Of a stretch of 21,207 nucleotides of DNA, positions 16,726-21,207 are shown piece after piece. The stretch lies in NCBI GenBank assembly GCA_014762585.1, contig JABURN010000115.1, positions 7,337 to 28,543 on the forward strand, given 5' to 3'. Made by a program: the position numbers and the translations under genes. The notes beneath the pieces are model-generated. The model saw only the letters and a list, made by a program, of their open reading frames with translations, had not been told where the DNA came from and did not search any database. The DNA comes from Methylophaga sp. (GTDB lineage: Bacteria > Pseudomonadota > Gammaproteobacteria > Nitrosococcales > Methylophagaceae). Within the stretch, counting starts at the first letter, position 1. Each line of letters starts with the position of its first letter.

Positions 16726-19308
16726 TTACTCTTCTGTCGCTGTGTCTTCGTCTTCACCCACCGGCAGTTCGGCGTCTTCTTCGTCTTCAATCACCCGTTC
16801 CACACCGACCAGTTTTTCATCGTTGCTAAGGTTGATAAGACGCACACCCTGGGTGTTACGACCAACCAGTGACACATCTTTAACCGGCGTGCGAACCAGC
16901 GTGCCACCATTGGTGATTAACATGATTTGATCTTCATCGCAGACCTGAACTGCACCGACAACGCTGCCGTTACGGGCAGAAGTCTGAATCGAGATAATGC
17001 CCTGGCCGCCACGACCCTGCACCCGGTATTCGGCCAGATCAGTACGCTTACCGTAACCATATTCGGTGGCTGTCAGAATCGCCCCTTCTTCCTGCGCAAT
17101 TATCAGGGCAATAATGCGTTCGTCATCGGCAATACGCATACCACGGACACCGCGGGACACGCGCCCCATCGAACGGACATCGCTTTCAGGGAAACGAATG
17201 ACTTTACCGGCTGAGCTGAACAGCATCACATCGGACATACCGTCAGTGACCGCCACATCAACCAGTCGATCGCCTTCTTTCAGATCAACGGCAATGATGC
17301 CGCTGGAACGTGGGCGGGAATAATCCACCAGCGGGGTTTTCTTCACGGTGCCGGAAGCGGTTGCCATGAAGATAAACTTGTCCGCCTCATACTCACGAAT
17401 CGGCAGCACCGCATTAATCCGCTCGCCTTCTTCCAATGGCAGCAGGTTCACAATCGGTTTACCACGAGCAGTGCGTCCGCCCTGAGGCAATTCATAGACT
17501 TTCTTCCAGTAGACCTTACCGAAGCTTGAGAAACACAGCAGCGTGTCGTGGGTGTTGGCCACAAACAGATGCTCGACAAAGTCTTCGTCTTTCATACCGG
17601 TCGCGGCTTTACCCTTGCCACCACGCTTCTGCGCCTGATAAGTGTCAAGCTGGGTGGTTTTGGCGTAACCCGCATGAGACAGCGTCACCACCATCTCTTC
17701 TTCACTGATCAGATCTTCCAGCGTCAGATCCAGGTGATTAGCCAGGATCTCGGTGCGACGTTCGTCACCGTATTCATCCTTGACCGCGATGAGTTCATCA
17801 CGAATCACCGCCATTAGATTATCCGGATCACTCAGAATCGCCAGCAGCTCGGCAATCAGGTTCAGAACTTCACGGTATTCATCGAGGATCTTGTCCTGCT
17901 CCAGGCCGGTCAGACGATGCAGGCGCATATCCAGAATCGCTTGAGCCTGTGCCGGTGACAGGTAATAGAGACCATCGACCAGTCCCAGTTCAGGCGCCAG
18001 ATCTTCAGGACGTGAAGCTTCAGCACCGGCGGCACCGAGCATTTCCTGAATCAGATCAGAAGCCCAGCCCTTGGCCACCAGTGCCTGCTTGGCTTCAGCC
18101 GGATTGGGTGAGGATTTAATCAGTTCGATGACTTCATCGATATTCGCCAGCGCGGTCGCCAGACCTTCCAAAATATGGGCGCGTTCGCGGGCTTTACGCA
18201 GATCATAAATCGAACGGCGGGTCACCACTTCACGGCGGTGACGGATAAAGGCCTGCAGCACCTCTTTGAGGTTCAGCGTACGTGGCTGACCATCTACGAT
18301 AGCAACCATGTTGATGCCGAACACAGTCTGCATCTGGGTTTGCTGATAGAGGTTGTTGAGAATGACTTCCGGCACTTCACCGCGCTTGAGCACGATAACC
18401 ATGCGCATGCCTTCTTTATCAGATTCATCACGCAGGGCGGAAATGCCTTCGATTTTCTTGTCCTTAACCAGCTCAGCGATTTTTTCCAGCAGGCGGGCTT
18501 TATTGACCTGGTACGGCAGTTCGTTAACGACGATACTCTGCTGACCGGTCGCCTCATTGGTTTCAATCTCGGCGCGAGCACGAATATGAACGCGACCACG
18601 GCCGGTAGCATAGGCCTCGGCAATCCCTCTGGCACCGTTAATAATCGCTGAAGTCGGGAAGTCCGGACCTGGAATATGTTCCATCAGCTCCGGAATGCCG
18701 ATCTCCGGATCATCAATCATGGCTACCGCAGCATTGAGTACTTCAGTCAGGTTATGCGGCGGAATGTTGGTTGCCATACCCACCGCGATACCGGATGAAC
18801 CGTTAACCAGCAGCGCAGGAATTTTGGTTGGCAGTACGGCCGGCTCGGATTCCGACTCGTCGTAGTTGGGAATGAAATCGACCGTTTCCTTTTCCAGGTC
18901 GGCCAGCATTTCATGGGTGATTTTGGCCATGCGCACTTCGGTGTAACGCATCGCAGCAGGTGAGTCGCCATCGACCGAACCGAAGTTACCCTGGCCGTCG
19001 ACCAGCATGTAGCGCATTGAGAATGGCTGTGCCATCCGCACCATGGTGTCGTAAACCGCGGTATCACCATGTGGGTGATATTTACCGATAACGTCACCGA
19101 CAATACGGGCAGACTTTTTATAGGGGCTGTTCCAACTGTTGCCCAGCTCCCGCATTGCATAAAGAACCCGGCGGTGAACCGGTTTCAGACCATCGCGAAC
19201 ATCCGGCAGCGCCCGTCCTACGATTACGCTCATGGCATAATCGAGATACGATTGCTTCATCTCGGCTTCGATACCTATCGAATCCAGTTCTAAGGCAATT
19301 TCACTCAT
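16726..19308 (-). CDS. gyrA: DNA gyrase subunit A
   Basis: This is the DNA breakage-reunion subunit of the type II topoisomerase that introduces negative supercoils. The 860-residue protein contains the catalytic Y122 ([10 protein letters not shown]) and a quinolone-determining region with T83 and D87 in [10 protein letters not shown] (E. coli numbering is identical here; E. coli has S83). The C-terminal DNA-wrapping domain carries a GyrA box as QKRGGKG instead of the common QRRGGKG, and the protein ends in a strongly acidic tail. The ATG at 19308 has only a weak ribosome site (GGAC). It heads the gyrA-serC-pheA-ispH run on the minus strand. Confidence 0.98.
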   Translation of the reverse strand: MSEIALELDSIGIEAEMKQSYLDYAMSVIVGRALPDVRDGLKPVHRRVLYAMRELGNSWNSPYKKSARIVGDVIGKYHPHGDTAVYDTMVRMAQPFSMRYMLVDGQGNFGSVDGDSPAAMRYTEVRMAKITHEMLADLEKETVDFIPNYDESESEPAVLPTKIPALLVNGSSGIAVGMATNIPPHNLTEVLNAAVAMIDDPEIGIPELMEHIPGPDFPTSAIINGARGIAEAYATGRGRVHIRARAEIETNEATGQQSIVVNELPYQVNKARLLEKIAELVKDKKIEGISALRDESDKEGMRMVIVLKRGEVPEVILNNLYQQTQMQTVFGINMVAIVDGQPRTLNLKEVLQAFIRHRREVVTRRSIYDLRKARERAHILEGLATALANIDEVIELIKSSPNPAEAKQALVAKGWASDLIQEMLGAAGAEASRPEDLAPELGLVDGLYYLSPAQAQAILDMRLHRLTGLEQDKILDEYREVLNLIAELLAILSDPDNLMAVIRDELIAVKDEYGDERRTEILANHLDLTLEDLISEEEMVVTLSHAGYAKTTQLDTYQAQKRGGKGKAATGMKDEDFVEHLFVANTHDTLLCFSSFGKVYWKKVYELPQGGRTARGKPIVNLLPLEEGERINAVLPIREYEADKFIFMATASGTVKKTPLVDYSRPRSSGIIAVDLKEGDRLVDVAVTDGMSDVMLFSSAGKVIRFPESDVRSMGRVSRGVRGMRIADDERIIALIIAQEEGAILTATEYGYGKRTDLAEYRVQGRGGQGIISIQTSARNGSVVGAVQVCDEDQIMLITNGGTLVRTPVKDVSLVGRNTQGVRLINLSNDEKLVGVERVIEDEEDAELPVGEDEDTATEE

Positions 19309-19415
19309 TGATTATTCGTCCAGTTAAAGCTCAGCTATCTGCAACCGGTGGAGTTATCCACCAAAGCGATAATCCTACCACCAACGGCGATTTCCTGCAC
19401 GCTAATCTCTAACTG
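19309..19415 (-). promoter_or_regulatory. gyrA upstream region with small dyad and direct repeats
   Basis: This 107-bp gap between the lipoprotein stop and gyrA should hold the gyrA promoter, but I found no convincing -35/-10 pair. It contains a 6-bp hairpin (GGTGGA, GTTA loop, TCCACC, 19347-19362). On the minus strand TTGGTGG occurs twice with a 20-nt period, which could be an operator or chance. Confidence 0.35.
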
Positions 19416-20054
19416 CTACCTAGCATCGACTTTGGCAAAATAAGCGCTCAAATCCTGCTCCAAAGTCGCGAGAAGCTCCCCAAGCCCTTGTTTCCATCCT
19501 GTTACAACGTTTCCCGGCGTGGTTTCTTCGATATCGACATCCACTCTAAGTCCGGTCTGGAACAGGTTTTTATTGTCATCGGCCGAGGTCATGAAGAACT
19601 GCATTTCCAGCACGGCCTGAGGCGAGTATTCTGGCCGTTTTTCACCGTAAAGCCCTGTCACCGCGGATTCCAGCACCAGGTCAGCTTCTACCGAGTCATC
19701 GGTGACCACCTGGCTGAACATGCCCGATTTCTGTAACCAGCGTTTGAGCTGGGCGGTGAACATTTCTTCCGGCTCGGTAAAAAGCTCATGCGGAGGCTGA
19801 GACCGGTATTCGCTCTCGTTGACCCGGAACACAATCGTTTTACCGCGGAAATGCGGCACAACCCTGACCGGTTTCAGTAACAGCACCCGGTCCTCTGCAA
19901 ATTCCTGAGCGACCACACCCCGGTCCACATCCACCACATAATAGCGTGGCGTATCGTCATCATCTTCACCACCACCCCAGCTGAAACAGGCACTCAGCAG
20001 GCTGGTCAGACTGAGCAGTATGAATAGTTTGAAAACGCTGTTAAGTGATTTCAA
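19416..20054 (-). CDS. PqiC/YmbA-like ABC-transport auxiliary lipoprotein
   Basis: This is a probable outer-membrane lipoprotein of the ABC_trans_aux family (DUF330-like), whose members assist MCE-type lipid transport systems. The 212-residue protein begins with a lipoprotein signal peptide ending in a lipobox (LLSAC, Cys23). An acidic/Gly linker and a YYVVDVDRG strand come next, then the characteristic RVVPHFRGKTIVFRVNESEYRSQPPHELFTEP block and an AQLKRWLQKSGMFSQVV helix. The start codon is TTG (20054-20052), supported by a strong AAGGAG ribosome site 5 nt before it. No MlaE, ATPase or MCE gene is in the window, so it appears to be an orphan. It is divergent from apt. Confidence 0.8.
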   Translation of the reverse strand: MKSLNSVFKLFILLSLTSLLSACFSWGGGEDDDDTPRYYVVDVDRGVVAQEFAEDRVLLLKPVRVVPHFRGKTIVFRVNESEYRSQPPHELFTEPEEMFTAQLKRWLQKSGMFSQVVTDDSVEADLVLESAVTGLYGEKRPEYSPQAVLEMQFFMTSADDNKNLFQTGLRVDVDIEETTPGNVVTGWKQGLGELLATLEQDLSAYFAKVDAR

Positions 20055-20113
20055 AACGACTCCTTTTGATAGCTGGGTTGAACAGGGGCTAAAAACTCAA
20101 GCTTTGCTGCCGA

Positions 20114-20119
20114 TATAAT
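20114..20119 (+). promoter_or_regulatory. Candidate -10 box of the apt promoter
   Basis: A perfect TATAAT lies 35 nt before the apt start codon. No good -35 is seen at 16-18 nt. Its position implies a leader of about 28 nt. It overlaps the opposing lipoprotein promoter. Confidence 0.45.
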
Positions 20120-20144
20120 AAACGGCCACTTAGACCGGACTCAA
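20115..20144 (-). promoter_or_regulatory. Candidate sigma-70 promoter for the lipoprotein gene
   Basis: On the minus strand TTGAGT (20144-20139) and TATTAT (20120-20115) are 18 nt apart. The -10 box overlaps the apt -10 box on the other strand. The resulting leader would be about 50 nt, ending in a strong ribosome site. Confidence 0.45.
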
Positions 20145-20154
20145 TGCAAGCCTG

Positions 20155-20670
20155 ATGGAAACGCTGAAAAACAAAATTCGAGATATTGCCGACTTCCCCA
20201 AGCCCGGTGTGGTGTTCAAAGATATCACACCGCTGGTCAAGGATCCGGCGACGCTCAAAGACTGTGTTGAGGCGCTGATTAGCCCCTATCGCAATCAGAA
20301 CATCACGGCTGTTGCCGGGATGGAAGCGCGGGGTTTTATCTTCGGCTCGCTGGCGGCATGGGAGCTGGGTGTCGGTTTCATCCCCTTACGCAAGCCGGGT
20401 AAGCTGCCTTATGACGTTCAGCGCGTTGATTATGATCTGGAATATGGCAATGCCTCACTGGAAGCGCATATCGACGCTATCAGTCCCGGTGATCGTATCC
20501 TGCTGATTGACGATGTACTCGCCACTGGTGGTACCGCCAAAGCCAGCTGTGATCTGGTTGAAATGCTGGGCGGCGAAGTCATCGCCTGTGCTTTTGTGAT
20601 GGAGCTGACTTTTCTTAACGGCCGTGAACAGCTCTCAAATTATCCCCTGCACTCACTGATTCGATACTGA
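20155..20670 (+). CDS. apt: Adenine phosphoribosyltransferase
   Basis: This purine salvage enzyme joins adenine and PRPP to give AMP. At 171 residues it has the standard length. The PRPP-binding motif is RILLIDDVLATGGTAKAS (114-131), and the N-terminal IRDIADFPKPGVVFKDITPL and AGMEARGFIFG blocks are typical. The ATG lacks a good ribosome site; a three-codon ORF (ATG CAA GCC TGA, 20144-20155) ends across it as TGATG. Its stop overlaps the next ATG by one base, so it is translationally coupled to the MotY-like gene. Confidence 0.97.
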   Translation: METLKNKIRDIADFPKPGVVFKDITPLVKDPATLKDCVEALISPYRNQNITAVAGMEARGFIFGSLAAWELGVGFIPLRKPGKLPYDVQRVDYDLEYGNASLEAHIDAISPGDRILLIDDVLATGGTAKASCDLVEMLGGEVIACAFVMELTFLNGREQLSNYPLHSLIRY

Positions 20671-21207
20671 TGAAAAAACTGCTTCCTCTACTTTGTTTCC
20701 TGATTGCCCAGCCTCTGCTCGCCGAACGGTTCCAGGCACCGGTCACGGATACCCGATGGCAAGTGGTGGAGTCCCCGCTGGAGTGTTCCCTGACCCAGGA
20801 AATCCCGGGCTTTGGTAATGCCGGTTTCTATCGACGCAATGGTTCCGCTCTGAAACTGGTCTTCAACACCATGACGCAACCGGCAGCGCAGAACAATGTG
20901 CAGTTTCAGGTAGCCCCGGCGCCCTGGCAAAACAGTGAGGAGATGGAAACCCTGACCAGTTTGCCGACAAAAGCCGGTCAGACACGCTTTCAGGTTGAAG
21001 GTAGCGTCGCCATGGAAGCGCTGGTCCAGTTGCAGGAAGGCCGTTTCCCACTCATCGAATATCGTTCACAAACGTTCACCAGAGACATCCAGGTGCTGTT
21101 ATCAACGATCAGGCTGAATGACTCGCTGCCTGCCTTCCAGCAGTGTTTGCAGAACCTGCATCCGGATAGTTTTGAGGAAGTAAGTAAGCTCACGGTCTAC
21201 TTCCCGC
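20670..21207 (+). CDS. motY: MotY-like flagellar motor/T-ring protein, 3' end beyond the window
   Basis: The open frame runs from an ATG at 20670 to the window edge (179 codons, no stop). It starts with a Sec signal peptide (MKKLLPLLCFLIAQPLLA). The mature part matches what I know of the MotY N-terminal domain: F-Q-A-P near the start, WQVVESPLECSLTQEIPGFG, then FYRRNG and a later LPAFQQC. MotY proteins form part of the T ring around the sodium-driven flagellar motor and end in an OmpA-like peptidoglycan-binding domain, which would lie beyond the window. Two conserved-looking cysteines (C40 and C168) could form a disulfide. It overlaps the apt stop by one base. The symbol is from recognition without alignment. 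Confidence 0.72.
   Translation, partial: MKKLLPLLCFLIAQPLLAERFQAPVTDTRWQVVESPLECSLTQEIPGFGNAGFYRRNGSALKLVFNTMTQPAAQNNVQFQVAPAPWQNSEEMETLTSLPTKAGQTRFQVEGSVAMEALVQLQEGRFPLIEYRSQTFTRDIQVLLSTIRLNDSLPAFQQCLQNLHPDSFEEVSKLTVYFP

Noticed and set aside
19041..19070. T83 in GyrA as a quinolone-resistance change
   Set aside because: Thr at this position is the natural residue in several gammaproteobacteria such as Pseudomonas, so resistance cannot be inferred.

Overview
The window looks like a chromosomal segment of a free-living gammaproteobacterium of about 50% GC. The evidence is the gene order gyrA-serC-pheA, an apt gene followed by a MotY-like flagellar gene, and an E1-E2-E3 pyruvate dehydrogenase operon whose E3 carries its own lipoyl domain. 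A Methylophaga-like or other early-branching gammaproteobacterium would fit, but that placement is an inference. No tRNA, rRNA, insertion sequence, phage gene or CRISPR array was seen. All genes appear intact; only the last one is cut by the window edge.

Layout. (1) 59-5835, minus strand: aceE-aceF-lpd, the whole pyruvate dehydrogenase complex. The genes are tightly coupled, with a 3-nt gap and then an ATGA overlap, behind a probable extended -10 promoter. (2) 6089-8698, minus strand: four close genes running from a secreted Cys/Lys-rich peptide with repeated EGKCG motifs, through a DoxX-family membrane protein, to the periplasmic methionine sulfoxide reductase pair MsrP and MsrQ. A clear intrinsic terminator follows. 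(3) 8799-9653, plus strand, divergent from (2): an ECF sigma factor and a very small soluble zinc-finger anti-sigma factor. An ECF-like promoter (TGTAAC-N17-GTCTA) sits between the divergent units and points at the peptide gene. (4) 9654-9893: a convergent intergenic region full of short repeats. (5) 9894-19308, minus strand: gyrA-serC-pheA-ispH, continuing with almost no gap into a peptide-type ABC permease, a fused double ATPase and a small DUF1244 protein. (6) 19416-20054, minus strand: a PqiC/YmbA-like lipoprotein, divergent from apt and a truncated MotY-like gene on the plus strand.

The most interesting part is 6089-9653. The peptide and DoxX protein resemble HvfA and HvfX of copper-binding or bufferin-type systems, but the peptide-modifying partners (DUF692/MNIO enzyme and DUF2063 protein) are absent here. 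MsrP-MsrQ occupies their place, and a sigma/zinc-finger anti-sigma pair lies divergently. The arrangement parallels, with a different peptide, the sigma-controlled methionine-rich peptide plus YedYZ hypochlorite defence described in Azospira. I infer an envelope thiol/methionine oxidation or metal-stress module: the anti-sigma senses stress in the cytoplasm, the sigma factor turns on the peptide operon, the peptide binds metal or oxidant in the periplasm, and MsrPQ repairs oxidised methionines.

Other points of note are TTG start codons for serC and the lipoprotein, an ABC importer lacking its second permease and binding protein, an orphan MCE-type accessory lipoprotein, and facing promoters with overlapping -10 boxes between the lipoprotein gene and apt.
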